A stretch of 64,000 nucleotides of DNA. It comes from an uncultured Clostridia bacterium (GTDB lineage Bacteria; Bacillota; Clostridia; Christensenellales; UBA1242). Under the pieces are notes generated by a model that was not told the DNA's origin, made no database searches, and was given only the letters and a program-made list of their open reading frames with translations. The stretch spans positions 8,225 to 72,224 of the forward strand of contig CAKVOP010000005.1 of the NCBI GenBank assembly GCA_934793215.1. Reading direction: 5' to 3'. Below are positions 45,733-56,646 of this stretch, one piece after another. A program made the position numbers and the translations under genes. Numbering within the stretch: the first letter of the stretch is position 1; every line of letters begins with the position of its first letter.

Positions 45733-48700
45733 ATGAAAAAAATAAGAAAAAATAAAAAGCAAATTGAAAAAGGAAAGTGGTCGGTTGGAAAGACCATAGC
45801 ATCTGTTATAGGCTCGGTTGCTGTTATAAGCGGAGTTACTATTTTGGGAGTATATATTTCTGGAGGGTTTGAGGAACGTGTTGTAAATCCTCAAAGTATC
45901 AACTTTGATTATAGTGGACTTCAATACTCAAATGGTCAACTTGAAATATCGGGAGTAGAAAGTTTTTCACTTACCATATCGTCTCCAACTGAAAATGTAA
46001 CAAAAAAGAAAGTCGCACTTTCATTTGGAGAAGGGGTAGATTATTCTCGTGCAAATGGCTACATCTCAAATAAAATTATTCAAGTTCCAGAAGAAGTTGA
46101 ACTTGGAAAAGCGTTCACAGTTAGACTTTTGCAAAAATCATTTGCTTATGATACAGATGGCGACGGAGAGAATGATCTTACATTCAATAGCATTGCGGGC
46201 GGAATCTCAACCCTCATTGCTAAAAGTGAATACATACAAATTAATTCTCAATCTCTTCAAATTGCTGTTGACACTCCAGTTTATAAAATTACAAACTATC
46301 TTGTGGACATGTCTGGTGGCGTGCTAGAAAAGATTGGTGCAAACCAAGAATTCAAAGTCGCAACCAATTTTTATCCTACCGAAAGTAGATATATGTTTGC
46401 CGACAATCTCAATACAAACATTTCTAACTCTGCCAAACGAGAAAAACTTGTTTTGTATGGTGTGACAGACGGAACAAACTATATTGAAATGAATGTCAGT
46501 GAAAATTATGATACTTCATTCAGAGTTGGAAGTGAAATAGTTGATAATATTAGAATCGACGCATACTCTTTTAAAGATGCTAAATCACAACTTGATATGC
46601 TTAATTCTTTAAATGAGGGCTCTTTACAAAGCAAATATAGCGAGCTTTACGGCAAACTTGTATCAAGCAGTGGCGAAAATGTTTCTAATCCAAGTATTGA
46701 TATTGAAATGGCGTCTGCTTCAATTTCAAGTTTTGATATTGCCAAGGCGGGAATGATAATTACAGTTACTGACGGGGAAAAAGCAAGTATTTATGTAAAT
46801 GGAACTAACGGCGTTAGCCTCGATGCACAAATCTTGTCAACCGACGGAGAGGTTCTTACATATTTACTCGAAAATATTGCACTCGAATTTGTTAAGCCCG
46901 ATGGATCTCCTCTTGATATGGATAACATTGAAATAGGAGGAAGAGAGCTTGGTGAAAACAAATTTTTAATTATTGATGGGCATAACCTTTATCTTCCTTA
47001 CAACAATGTCTCAAACAAGAATAATTGCTATTGGGATATTACTTCTTCGCTTACACAAGACATAAAAGTAAATGTTTATCTGGTTGTTGAAAACGCAGAA
47101 GGTCAAGTTTTGTTTGGCACTGATGGGAATGCTCAAGTTAAATCTTTCACTTTGCACACAAAGGAAGTTGAAGACGAAATTCCTTCGTTTGTAGATCAAG
47201 ATGTTAACTTTAATGTTCCACAAGAGGTAGTAACTCTTGACATTGCAAGTGGGGGCACGGGAATTGTTCCTAAAACCATTGATTTAAGACAATTCATTGT
47301 ACTGCCAGCAAACAACAAATATCGTTCTGTTCAATTTTTTGTTAAAGCCAATAATGGTGCACTTATTACAGATATAATAAACGGACCATTTAATGGAGAA
47401 GAAGATGGCTGGACAAAACTTCTCACAACAAGTGATTCTATCACTATCAAAGGTGCTGGAAGCTTTGAACTCAAATTTGCAACTACAAAACCAGATGGGA
47501 CTATCGTAAAAAATTGTGAAGCTAGTAAAACTTTTGTATGTCAACAAGCATTAAGTCAAGATTCGATTGAAGCGGGCAAGACTGATATAAGAATTACACA
47601 AGGCAATCTTACTGTTGCAAGAGCACAAGCATACCTTACTCAAATGGAAAACGACAAAATTGAGATTTCATTTGCTTTGGCTAGTGCTTCTTCAAGTGTT
47701 TTTGCAAACGAGTTTAATTCTGGCAAAATAACTCTATCCGTTTTTGCAGGTAGCAAAGATATTACAAATAACTTTTCAATAGTTGCTAGTCCTGTTACAA
47801 CCAATTCTAAAATCTTAAACTATACATTGACAATTTTAGGCGAACCTGACAGTGAAATGGAAATAACACGATTTGCACTTGTGTATGCAAAGGACTCTAC
47901 TGGCGAAAACAACATTTCATGGAACATAAATGTTCCTTTGACGACTGGGGGAGTGAATGGCGCTAAAATTTATATTTATTCTCCAACAACGTCTAGTTTG
48001 GAAATCGCTAGCACGGCACCTAAAAATGTTTCTTACAATCAATCACTTACTGTCGGGGGCGACCTTGAACAAACAATTATAAATACTGACACATCGGCTC
48101 AAATAATAGGGGACCTTGTTCAAACAATTATTGGCAGAGATGGTTCAAACCTTACTATTAAAGACCAACATGGCAGAACTGATACACTCGCTGGCAAATG
48201 GGCATTTGAACTTATTAAAGGAACTGATGCAATCAATTTGGAATCCCAAAATTTCTCTATCAAGGGTAACGGAGAAATTTCCATTAAGATTAAAGCAACT
48301 AAAACTGATGGAAGTGCTATATATGCAACATCAACCGGAATTGAATACCAATTGAATATATTGTCTTCTTCAACTGGCGTAGACCACCTAGAATATCAAA
48401 GTGGTAAGAAGTCTAATGAAACGAATTTTGTTTCAGGCGGAGAAGTGTTAAGCCGTGTAACAGTTGAAAAATATGGCAAAAAAGATGCTACATATGCTTT
48501 TGCAAATCTCGTTAAGTATTATCTCGATAAAGATGGAGAGAAGGAATATACAAAAGTGGCATTTAAGTTTGCAAGTACATATTTCCTTGGTTTAACTGAT
48601 GCACAAATTGTTGATCTTTATGGTGACAATGGAATGCTTGAAATAAGAGCAGGAGACAACACTGATGTCTTAACTCTAGGCAATGATGCAGACACAATAA

Positions 48701-51700
48701 AGAAGGCTTTAGAAGGTAAAGAGATTACCTCAATTAGAATAAAGAATGACTTTGGAAGAAACCATACAATAAAGTTGGAAATAACTGACAAAAATAATGT
48801 TGTAAATACTTCTTTCACATTTAATATTTTAAACAATCTTGAAATCAGTGCTGATGATTATGATGATAAATATTGCATGGCACCATTTGCTCTCACAAAC
48901 CAAATTTCTTATAAAGATGCAAATGCAAACAACACTACTATTGATTTAAAAAATTCTTACAATGGCACATGGTATATAGTCCCAGAAACTGCTGGTAGTG
49001 GATACTTCGTTTCTTCTGCAAATAACAATGCTGTCGGGGAAATTGTAGATGGACAAATTAAATTCTATGATTTCTTTGACGAGGAAAGTAAGTCATATAT
49101 TGTTTCATTCAATGAGAGTAATCTTTATGAAAGAAACCTTTCAATCTCTTTCACTGTTTTGAGAAATGTTGTTATTAGTGGCAAAAATCAGCCTTTCTAT
49201 ATAATTGGGAATGCAGATAGTGGAATTGGGAATTATCTCTCGATTGAAAGAAAAGATAAAACTGCGGGAATCCTTTCCTTTGACAATTTTGAATTTTCTA
49301 CCTCTAAAATCTATTTAAAGGTTGAAAATAATGTTTTAATTTCACAAAATAATATTAAATTTGGTTACAAAGAAGAAAAACTTACAGAAGTTCTTACAGT
49401 AAAATCTGGTAACACTATTTTAGGGAGTGTCGACGTTTCGGTAGAACTTGCAAATTTCATTTCTAACAATGGCACTTCAATAACACTTTATAGCCAACTG
49501 GCAGAGATTATTGAAGATGCTCAAAAAGATTCAAAAGGTAATGTACAAGTCATCGATGGAATAACATACATAGTTCTTAATACAGGAATTGATGGTACCA
49601 ATCTTGCTTGGAAATTAAATGCTGATATTATAGCAGGTGTTGCAAGTGTTATGATTGATGGGTATCCAGCATTATACGAAACAGACACAACTAATATTTA
49701 CTTAAAAAGCCAGGCACAAACACTTGCTGGATATAAAGATAGAAATTATTATCTAGCAATCAAAATCACCAGTGGCACTACAACTATAAAGGTTAATGTC
49801 CCAGTTATACTTTCAAAAGTCGGGGTTAATCCTATCGCGTACGAAAACCTTGGTGATAAGACTCTTGCAAGAACGCTTATGTCTGCAAGTGAACTTCAAG
49901 CAAACAACACAATGCTAGTTTGTCAAGCGGGGCAAATAATAACACTTGATAAATTCAGTAAATTCAAAAGTGGACAAACCATAGTTTATGACTCTATTGG
50001 TGCTGAACTTTTGGCACAATCAAACCTCCAAGTTGACAAAAATATTCTCAAAAATTTGGGAATTGAAAAAAATGAAGGCTGTCCAACTATTTCACTCAAT
50101 CACCTTTCAACAGAATATGGCAACATTTACCTTCCTATTGCTTGGACAGTTGGGGACGCAACGTTCTATTACCTTGTCCTCGTCGAGCCTGATGTAAAGG
50201 TTAGTGATGCGATCTATGCTTTTGATGGTGACGCTGAATATATTTCTTGCGATAAAGATGGCATTGAAATAATTGACTTTGATAAAGAATATAGTGCGAC
50301 AACGCTTCATAGTGGAGAAACTAGATTTGAAGTTTATAACCTTAAAGACAATACAAGACTGACAGACCTTAATCCTGAATATTTTATAAAATCTGTCATT
50401 TATGGCACGAATGAATTTTCAAATGAGACTCAATGGAAGAGTATAGTAAACATAAGTATTGATGGGCATAAGGTAGAGATTACGCCAAAAACTGACAACC
50501 CTATGACGATATTGATAGGAGTTCGCTTCGTGGAAGGAGCAAACGACACTCTTTCAGTAATCAGTGAAGAAAAAACTTACACAGTTGTATTAAATCAAAA
50601 CACGTCTAACTATAAAGTAAGGATTGGCGACCTTGAAATGAACTCCGAAAATGAATACTCTTGGACAATTTCCAACGTAAATGGCGGGACAAGAGACCTC
50701 AAAATTGAATTGCTTGATGCAAGTGATAGCGGTTCGCTTTCAACAATCGTGTATGGTTTGCTTCAAGTGCAAGAAGTAAAAGATGACCAATTAAGTTCGG
50801 GTGCAATAAAAGATGCGAAGTACAATGCAACAAGAGATGATGTAGACACAATATCAGCAACAACTTTAAGATTAACACTCAATGATTATATAAATGAAAA
50901 CAAGACTATTAAATTTGCTGTTTTCACAAAGTATGGCTCTCTTGCAACATTAAAAGTTACTATAACAGCGAATGCTATGGTTCAGTTAAAAGAAGGGTAC
51001 ATCGCAGAGACTTTAAAAGGTGGGTCTACTACAGCGGTTAGCAATATATTTGAAGTATTTTTAAATGGTGAAGTCTCAACAAACTATTCAATTAGTAATA
51101 TATCTTTTAAGGCTGGGAATGATGGCAATGGAGTTGTCTTCGCAAGTTGGAATGAAGAGAACAAAGGAATTTCAATTGGAAATCTTTTTGATGATACTGC
51201 AGTAACAATGACCGCAACACTTCAATTTAATGGCAATGCGAAACAAACTTACAAATTCTCGCAAAATTTCATTCTTAAAAAGAATGTTAAATTAAAATCA
51301 ACCCTTCCTTCAACAACTATTGTTTCAGGCGAAGAAAAAACTCTTACTGCCACAGATTTCGTTGAATACATTGACGGTGGAGCTCCTGTAGATGATGTGG
51401 TGATTTATTGTGAAGGCACGGGTATTACTTCAAAATCAACTGATGAAAATGCCAGCGTTACCATTACGCCTATTTATGTAAGTCGAGAAACCGTTCTTAC
51501 ACTAAAACTTACAATTAAACTTAAATTTGGAGCCGTAAGCCAAACACAAGAGCTAAATTATCAAATAACGGTTCTTCCAGCGGTTGAAATCACGCCAAAT
51601 TATCCAAAACCATCTGGCACTAAACAACTTGACAAAGAGTATATTAAAAGTGGCACAACCTTTAACAATAATATTCTCGCTTTCTTTGATGGCACTGCAA

Positions 51701-54700
51701 CATATGGTGCTCAAGATTCTCATCGTCTGGGGCTTAAAAGCGTTACTGGGAAAAACACAGATGGAGAATATACTTATGGCACTTCTTCTTTAACTTGGGG
51801 CACAACCGACACGCCAACAATCACCATAACCGAATGCAGTAATGTTACATTTAAAGTCGGCAACACAACCTATGGACAAGGAGCACCAGTACCTACAAGT
51901 GGAGGCATTTCGTTCAGTCGTAGCACTACTGGTGAACGTTCTGTTATCACTTTCATGGTAACATACAAAGGAGTAAGTGCTTTCTATACGGTTGAAGTTC
52001 TTGATGAAGTTTATATTGTTGAAACAAACTATCAAACAAACAATATTGATTCGGGAGATTTTGAAACAACTACAACTTTGAATGGTGAAACAACTACAAC
52101 TTATATTCCTGTAACTTATGAAATTCTTTATGTTGATAAAACAAACACAAGTGATTTGTTTGTACAAGATAGAATGGTAAAACTTCAAATGAACAATTCT
52201 GTTACTGCTGGAGTTTACAGATTCGTGTTTAAAGACCTAGAAGCCAAAACGTATTTCGTTTCACAAAACATTGCAATTTTAGCAAGCGATGCTGGGAAAG
52301 TTATGACTTACGACCTTGGCTTAAGCATGCACAACAAAAAACTTTATGGGGTTTACCTTGCAAGTGATATTGCTGACAGCAGTAAGTTTAGAATAGAAAA
52401 CGGGACATTAACAAGTGTCTCTGGCGAGATTGAAAACCTTTTCAAAACACTTGTAAATTACCAAGAAAATCTTTTCGTAAAAGATAAACTTGCTCTTGTA
52501 AGCAGACTCGAACTTACTTATGGTGGAGCAAAAGTTGATTATAGTAAGTGGGATTGTCAAGGAAGCATCTCATCGAATTCAACACTTGACACAATAAGCA
52601 AAATTGACAATGTGGTTACAAACCCAAGTGGCGTGAATTTCACTTACTACTATATGGCAAAACTTGATGTTGATGTAGACAAGAAAGCCACAAGTGCTCA
52701 AAATTATTTAACTGTCAATGTTAATGAAGAATATGACAGCATAGTTGAACTTTTCGGTATTCGTCACCCAACAACAAACGAACTGGTGGCAAAGAGCGAA
52801 TTTAACAAGAAAAAGAATTTAAGTTATCAACTTATAGAAGTTGACGATGCTTTCAACAAAGAAACAAGTGAAGCTTATAGCCAAATCACATTTGCAAGAA
52901 ATACTACTGATAAAACCTATCTTAAAATAGATGTAGGTAAACGCAATGCAGATAATGGGGTCTATGACTTCTCATTCTTGCCTCTTGGCGCAAAAAATGA
53001 CGGGAACTTTGTTTTAACAAAACTTACATACAAGGCAAATAGTTTTACAAAAGATTTCTATATCGTTTTACAAATTCTTCCTGATTACAGAGTAACGTTT
53101 AATGATGTTGAAAATGGAGTAGAGGAAGAAGTTGAGGGCAATTTAACACTTTCTAACTCTCAATCTATAATTAGAATAACAGACATTGACAACGGAAACG
53201 GAGTTTATAAAGATTTTACTCTTTTGGGAGAAGATGGATTCTTATCTATCAAGCATAAAAATGGTTTAAACACTGCTAATGAACTCACTTCATCTTCGTT
53301 TAAAACCACAATAACGTTAAATCAAAATGAGTATAACAACAAAACAAATTTTGATAGCAAACTTTGTCAAAACAAAGATATTAATTGGGAACAGATTGCG
53401 GAAACAGAGACATACAACTTAAAATCATCTAAATTTGAAAAAGTTCCTCAAGTAATATTTGGAGAACAAAAGTACTATGTTGACCTTGAAGACGACTTTG
53501 GTTACAAAGTAAGACTATACTTTGCTCTTTCTCTTGAATCGGGCGTTTCTCCTTCGCAATATTCATCGTCTGTTGCAATCACCGAGGGTGAAGGTGTAGA
53601 TATTACTGCAAGATATGAAAGTTTGAATATTATCAAAGGTACTGCTGCTGGAGAAGGTAAACCAACTCCACTTACAATAAATGCGACTTATCTCGATCCA
53701 ACTCCTACCGACGAAAATTCCAGCTTAAAACTTATTGAGATTGATGGCATTAAAGCATATGGGTTTAATGCAGATTATTCTGGCGATATTAAGTATCTTC
53801 AAGCGCAAACAGACGGCGGCTACGAAGTAAATAATGCATATACATTAGATAGTTCTATGGAAGATTATCTTAAATTGCCAATAATTCATTATGTTAAAGT
53901 GACAAATATTAAAATTGTCGATTTGAATGGAAATACATTGGCAGATTCGATATTAAAAGATAATACTCCATTATCAACTAGTGAATTATTATGCTTCAAT
54001 GGTGTTACATTTAGATCTGTCAGCCGCATGTTCACTATGCCTGAACTAGACCCTAGTGTTTATGGAGCGGGAACTTCTGCACGCGTTATTATCTATATAG
54101 AACTTCAATATGATGAAAATGGTGCCAACAAAGAAATTTGTACAGTGCCAGTCAATGCGACTATTTCCAGAGGATTGACATTGACCGACAATAATTCTGT
54201 TGTAAAAGATAACCAAGAAATTGTGTTAAGCGAAATTTTTACTGCTGGTAAAGACAAAAAGATAGAAGATTATATCAATGACACGCTTGAAGTTAAGGTT
54301 CCAAAAGGTGGTAATGTTGAATTTGAACTTCAATACACGCCTAGTGGTGAGACTACAAGCATAACAAAATCTCGTACTATCTCAAATGTAGGCTATCAAT
54401 ATGACAAAACTTACTTTGTTTCAATAAGCGGGCTCATGGGAAACAATGTAAAGATTGGAGATGAATTTACAATAAATCTCAAGCAAGGTGAGGCAACTTT
54501 CAAGTATAGAACGGGTTCCAATGACGAGTCAGTCGAAAATTTCACTATTGCGACAATTTCGAATGATAAAATAATTGTAGATGATGCGGGACTGCTTGTA
54601 AGAGATAATTATTTTACACAAGAAAAATATTACCTCGTAGGTATTACACCATCATCTGAACAATCAGCGGACGCTAAATACTATCGTGTAACAAAGACAT

Positions 54701-55092
54701 ACTATGTAACAGGATCATATTATAAAATGATAAATACAAGCACAAATGAAATTGATAGCGTTTTAAAGGTTGGTAGCAATTCATTTAAAGATTGGGGCTT
54801 AAATCTTAGATTCCATGATTTGGTTATCAGTGCCGACGGTAAGATTTGGATGGATAAAACAGGAGTTTTTCCACCAAACGCAACAAATTTATATTTTGAA
54901 ATAGACAAATCAGAAAATAAAGGAAATTATGCAAGTATCACCAATGCTGGTGCTAATGCTGGTGCTTTAGATGTAGAAGCTGGTTTCCAATTAGATAATT
55001 ATGTTAAGATTAATATATATCAAATAGTTAAAGGTAATGGTACCAAGCATTTTCTTGGTTCAATTAGACTGGGATTAAAATCATCAAATTAG
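45733..55092 (+). CDS. giant membrane-anchored surface protein (3119 aa)
   Basis: The N-terminus is a basic cytoplasmic stub (MKKIRKNKKQIEKGKWSVGK), one hydrophobic helix (about 21-44, TIASVIGSVAVISGVTILGVYISGG), then about 3070 residues outside. No lipobox and no cleavage site is obvious, so a signal anchor is likely. The exterior looks all-beta: successive modules of 80-120 residues with Ig-like patterns (strands ending in xVxVxI, many Thr, Asn, Asp). A calcium-loop-like DTDGDGEND lies near residue 140. GLUG repeats are absent, unlike the first giant protein. No LPXTG or SLH at the C-terminus. GAGGTG precedes the ATG. A cardiolipin synthase gene follows after 16 nt, probably in the same operon. 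Adhesion or envelope spanning is inferred. Confidence 0.88.
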   Translation: MKKIRKNKKQIEKGKWSVGKTIASVIGSVAVISGVTILGVYISGGFEERVVNPQSINFDYSGLQYSNGQLEISGVESFSLTISSPTENVTKKKVALSFGEGVDYSRANGYISNKIIQVPEEVELGKAFTVRLLQKSFAYDTDGDGENDLTFNSIAGGISTLIAKSEYIQINSQSLQIAVDTPVYKITNYLVDMSGGVLEKIGANQEFKVATNFYPTESRYMFADNLNTNISNSAKREKLVLYGVTDGTNYIEMNVSENYDTSFRVGSEIVDNIRIDAYSFKDAKSQLDMLNSLNEGSLQSKYSELYGKLVSSSGENVSNPSIDIEMASASISSFDIAKAGMIITVTDGEKASIYVNGTNGVSLDAQILSTDGEVLTYLLENIALEFVKPDGSPLDMDNIEIGGRELGENKFLIIDGHNLYLPYNNVSNKNNCYWDITSSLTQDIKVNVYLVVENAEGQVLFGTDGNAQVKSFTLHTKEVEDEIPSFVDQDVNFNVPQEVVTLDIASGGTGIVPKTIDLRQFIVLPANNKYRSVQFFVKANNGALITDIINGPFNGEEDGWTKLLTTSDSITIKGAGSFELKFATTKPDGTIVKNCEASKTFVCQQALSQDSIEAGKTDIRITQGNLTVARAQAYLTQMENDKIEISFALASASSSVFANEFNSGKITLSVFAGSKDITNNFSIVASPVTTNSKILNYTLTILGEPDSEMEITRFALVYAKDSTGENNISWNINVPLTTGGVNGAKIYIYSPTTSSLEIASTAPKNVSYNQSLTVGGDLEQTIINTDTSAQIIGDLVQTIIGRDGSNLTIKDQHGRTDTLAGKWAFELIKGTDAINLESQNFSIKGNGEISIKIKATKTDGSAIYATSTGIEYQLNILSSSTGVDHLEYQSGKKSNETNFVSGGEVLSRVTVEKYGKKDATYAFANLVKYYLDKDGEKEYTKVAFKFASTYFLGLTDAQIVDLYGDNGMLEIRAGDNTDVLTLGNDADTIKKALEGKEITSIRIKNDFGRNHTIKLEITDKNNVVNTSFTFNILNNLEISADDYDDKYCMAPFALTNQISYKDANANNTTIDLKNSYNGTWYIVPETAGSGYFVSSANNNAVGEIVDGQIKFYDFFDEESKSYIVSFNESNLYERNLSISFTVLRNVVISGKNQPFYIIGNADSGIGNYLSIERKDKTAGILSFDNFEFSTSKIYLKVENNVLISQNNIKFGYKEEKLTEVLTVKSGNTILGSVDVSVELANFISNNGTSITLYSQLAEIIEDAQKDSKGNVQVIDGITYIVLNTGIDGTNLAWKLNADIIAGVASVMIDGYPALYETDTTNIYLKSQAQTLAGYKDRNYYLAIKITSGTTTIKVNVPVILSKVGVNPIAYENLGDKTLARTLMSASELQANNTMLVCQAGQIITLDKFSKFKSGQTIVYDSIGAELLAQSNLQVDKNILKNLGIEKNEGCPTISLNHLSTEYGNIYLPIAWTVGDATFYYLVLVEPDVKVSDAIYAFDGDAEYISCDKDGIEIIDFDKEYSATTLHSGETRFEVYNLKDNTRLTDLNPEYFIKSVIYGTNEFSNETQWKSIVNISIDGHKVEITPKTDNPMTILIGVRFVEGANDTLSVISEEKTYTVVLNQNTSNYKVRIGDLEMNSENEYSWTISNVNGGTRDLKIELLDASDSGSLSTIVYGLLQVQEVKDDQLSSGAIKDAKYNATRDDVDTISATTLRLTLNDYINENKTIKFAVFTKYGSLATLKVTITANAMVQLKEGYIAETLKGGSTTAVSNIFEVFLNGEVSTNYSISNISFKAGNDGNGVVFASWNEENKGISIGNLFDDTAVTMTATLQFNGNAKQTYKFSQNFILKKNVKLKSTLPSTTIVSGEEKTLTATDFVEYIDGGAPVDDVVIYCEGTGITSKSTDENASVTITPIYVSRETVLTLKLTIKLKFGAVSQTQELNYQITVLPAVEITPNYPKPSGTKQLDKEYIKSGTTFNNNILAFFDGTATYGAQDSHRLGLKSVTGKNTDGEYTYGTSSLTWGTTDTPTITITECSNVTFKVGNTTYGQGAPVPTSGGISFSRSTTGERSVITFMVTYKGVSAFYTVEVLDEVYIVETNYQTNNIDSGDFETTTTLNGETTTTYIPVTYEILYVDKTNTSDLFVQDRMVKLQMNNSVTAGVYRFVFKDLEAKTYFVSQNIAILASDAGKVMTYDLGLSMHNKKLYGVYLASDIADSSKFRIENGTLTSVSGEIENLFKTLVNYQENLFVKDKLALVSRLELTYGGAKVDYSKWDCQGSISSNSTLDTISKIDNVVTNPSGVNFTYYYMAKLDVDVDKKATSAQNYLTVNVNEEYDSIVELFGIRHPTTNELVAKSEFNKKKNLSYQLIEVDDAFNKETSEAYSQITFARNTTDKTYLKIDVGKRNADNGVYDFSFLPLGAKNDGNFVLTKLTYKANSFTKDFYIVLQILPDYRVTFNDVENGVEEEVEGNLTLSNSQSIIRITDIDNGNGVYKDFTLLGEDGFLSIKHKNGLNTANELTSSSFKTTITLNQNEYNNKTNFDSKLCQNKDINWEQIAETETYNLKSSKFEKVPQVIFGEQKYYVDLEDDFGYKVRLYFALSLESGVSPSQYSSSVAITEGEGVDITARYESLNIIKGTAAGEGKPTPLTINATYLDPTPTDENSSLKLIEIDGIKAYGFNADYSGDIKYLQAQTDGGYEVNNAYTLDSSMEDYLKLPIIHYVKVTNIKIVDLNGNTLADSILKDNTPLSTSELLCFNGVTFRSVSRMFTMPELDPSVYGAGTSARVIIYIELQYDENGANKEICTVPVNATISRGLTLTDNNSVVKDNQEIVLSEIFTAGKDKKIEDYINDTLEVKVPKGGNVEFELQYTPSGETTSITKSRTISNVGYQYDKTYFVSISGLMGNNVKIGDEFTINLKQGEATFKYRTGSNDESVENFTIATISNDKIIVDDAGLLVRDNYFTQEKYYLVGITPSSEQSADAKYYRVTKTYYVTGSYYKMINTSTNEIDSVLKVGSNSFKDWGLNLRFHDLVISADGKIWMDKTGVFPPNATNLYFEIDKSENKGNYASITNAGANAGALDVEAGFQLDNYVKINIYQIVKGNGTKHFLGSIRLGLKSSN
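52063..52102 (+). repeat. 24-nt in-frame direct repeat in the giant gene
   Basis: GAAACAACTACAACTT occurs at 52063 and again at 52087, encoding ETTTT twice (FETTTTLNGETTTTY). Thr-rich linker-like segment; likely a small duplication. Confidence 0.7.
54943..54966 (+). repeat. 12-nt tandem duplication in the giant gene
   Basis: AATGCTGGTGCT twice in tandem, encoding NAGANAGA near the C-terminus. In frame, so it only lengthens a linker; a possible slippage site. Confidence 0.75.
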
Positions 55093-55108
55093 TTAAAAGG
55101 AGGAGAAG

Positions 55109-56560
55109 ATGGACGCATTTACGCTGATTATTACAATAGGAGCGTTATTAAATTTTCTCCTTCTTTTATCTATGGTTTTTCTTGAAAAGAAAAAGCCAGA
55201 AAATATTATTGCGTGGATGACAGTGCTCACTTTTATTCCGGTTGGGGGATTTATCCTTTACATGATTTTTGGAAGTGGTCTTTCAAGGCGAGTAAAAAAT
55301 CTTATAAAGCGAAAGGCAATTTCAGAGCGTGACATTGTAAGAAGCATTGATGGAATTAAGACGCTCGAAAATGCACGCGTTGACGATATTTTTCATAATG
55401 ATCGAGAACTCATGACGCTTTGTTATAATTTTGGCGGGGTGCCTCTTCCTGGGAATAAAATAGAAATTTTCAATTCTGGGCAAGCCAAATTTGCTTCTTT
55501 AAAAAAAGACCTTTTGGCGGCAAAAAGGTCAATAAATATAGAATATTATATTTTTGCAAGTGACTCAACAGGTAAAGAAATCATGAAAATTCTTTGCCAA
55601 AAAGCAAAAGAAGGGGTTGAAGTTAATCTCATTTATGATTCTGTCGGTTCACGAAAATCAAGACGTTCATTTTTTCGCCAACTTGAAAAAGTGGGTGGTA
55701 AAGTTGGAGAGTTCTTTCCACCGTTTATGGGTATACGACTTATAAATATGAAAATTAACTATCGAAATCATAGAAAGATTGTGGTTATTGATGGCAAAAT
55801 TGGTTACACGGGCGGGATAAACTTGCGAGATGACCATATGGGGAAAGATAAAAGACTTTCTCCTTGGAGAGATACACATTTAAGAATGGAAGGTGCGGGG
55901 GTATATGCATTGCAAAACATTTTTTTAGATGATTGGAGATATTGCACGAAAGATTCAACTCCACCCGCAATTTATTTGAAAAATGGATATTTCCCAAGTC
56001 CTGAAATTAAAGGAGATGCTTGTGTTCAAGTACTTTCCTCGGGTCCTGATTCAAGATTTCCAAAAATAAAAGAAGTATATACTCAACTAATAACAAATGC
56101 GAAAGAGCGAGTGTATATTCAAACACCTTATTTTATACCTGATGACTCGTTTTTCTCCGCTTTAAGAGTTGCGATTTATAGTGGCGTAGATGTAAGAATA
56201 ATGGTGCCAAGAGTTCCGGATAAAAAAACTGTTTATATGGCGACTTTGTCTTATCTAAAAGAAATGAGTGAACTGGGAGCAAAAATATATCTTTATGATG
56301 GTTTTTTGCACTCAAAAACCTTAATTGTTGATGACAACAAACTTTCGATAGGCACTTGCAATACAGACAATCGCTCTTTTAGATTGAATTTTGAAAATAC
56401 GGTGCTTATATATTCAAAACAGTTGAATGTTTCTTACCAAAAAACTTTTGAAGAAGATATGAAAAATAGTCAAGTTGTAAACATAAACTTTTTCCAAAAG
56501 AAAAAATGGATTACAAAGTTTTTGCAAGCTTTGATGAGGTTGTTATCTTCGTTATTTTAA
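55109..56560 (+). CDS. cls: cardiolipin synthase
   Basis: Phospholipase D-type enzyme that joins two phosphatidylglycerols into cardiolipin at the membrane. 483 residues, usual length. Two N-terminal membrane helices (about 5-25 and 34-55; the sequence MTVLTFIPVGGFILYMIFG is typical), then two HKD motifs: HRKIVVIDGKIGYTGGIN near 215 and HSKTLIVDDNKLSIGTCN near 395. GGAGGAG ribosome site. Starts 16 nt after the stop of the giant surface protein gene, with no promoter between them, so the two are probably cotranscribed. A terminator follows. Confidence 0.95.
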   Translation: MDAFTLIITIGALLNFLLLLSMVFLEKKKPENIIAWMTVLTFIPVGGFILYMIFGSGLSRRVKNLIKRKAISERDIVRSIDGIKTLENARVDDIFHNDRELMTLCYNFGGVPLPGNKIEIFNSGQAKFASLKKDLLAAKRSINIEYYIFASDSTGKEIMKILCQKAKEGVEVNLIYDSVGSRKSRRSFFRQLEKVGGKVGEFFPPFMGIRLINMKINYRNHRKIVVIDGKIGYTGGINLRDDHMGKDKRLSPWRDTHLRMEGAGVYALQNIFLDDWRYCTKDSTPPAIYLKNGYFPSPEIKGDACVQVLSSGPDSRFPKIKEVYTQLITNAKERVYIQTPYFIPDDSFFSALRVAIYSGVDVRIMVPRVPDKKTVYMATLSYLKEMSELGAKIYLYDGFLHSKTLIVDDNKLSIGTCNTDNRSFRLNFENTVLIYSKQLNVSYQKTFEEDMKNSQVVNINFFQKKKWITKFLQALMRLLSSLF

Positions 56561-56568
56561 ATATAAAA

Positions 56569-56595
56569 CTGGCGGACCTTTGTCCGTCATTTTTG
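56569..56595 (+). terminator. terminator after cls
   Basis: Stem TGGCGGAC / GTCCGTCA with a CTTT loop (one G-T pair) and a T-run. Confidence 0.85.
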
Positions 56596-56611
56596 TTGAC
56601 ATTTAAAATGG

Positions 56612-56640
56612 TTGAAAAAAATGGTTTGTCGTGGTATAAT
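56612..56640 (+). promoter_or_regulatory. promoter of the U32 gene, leaderless
   Basis: TTGAAA, 17 nt, TATAAT with an extended -10 (TGG before TATAAT). Only 6 nt separate the -10 box from ATG 56647, so the transcript should start at or beside the ATG. Confidence 0.75.
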
Positions 56641-56646
56641 AACACT

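Noticed and set aside
3399..55092. Sortase or S-layer anchoring of the giant proteins
   Set aside because: No LPXTG-like motif or SLH repeat is seen at either C-terminus; the lipobox and N-terminal helix explain anchoring.
56506..56646. Longer N-terminus of the U32 protein
   Set aside because: It overlaps the cls end, its terminator and the U32 promoter, and has no similarity to the family N-terminus.
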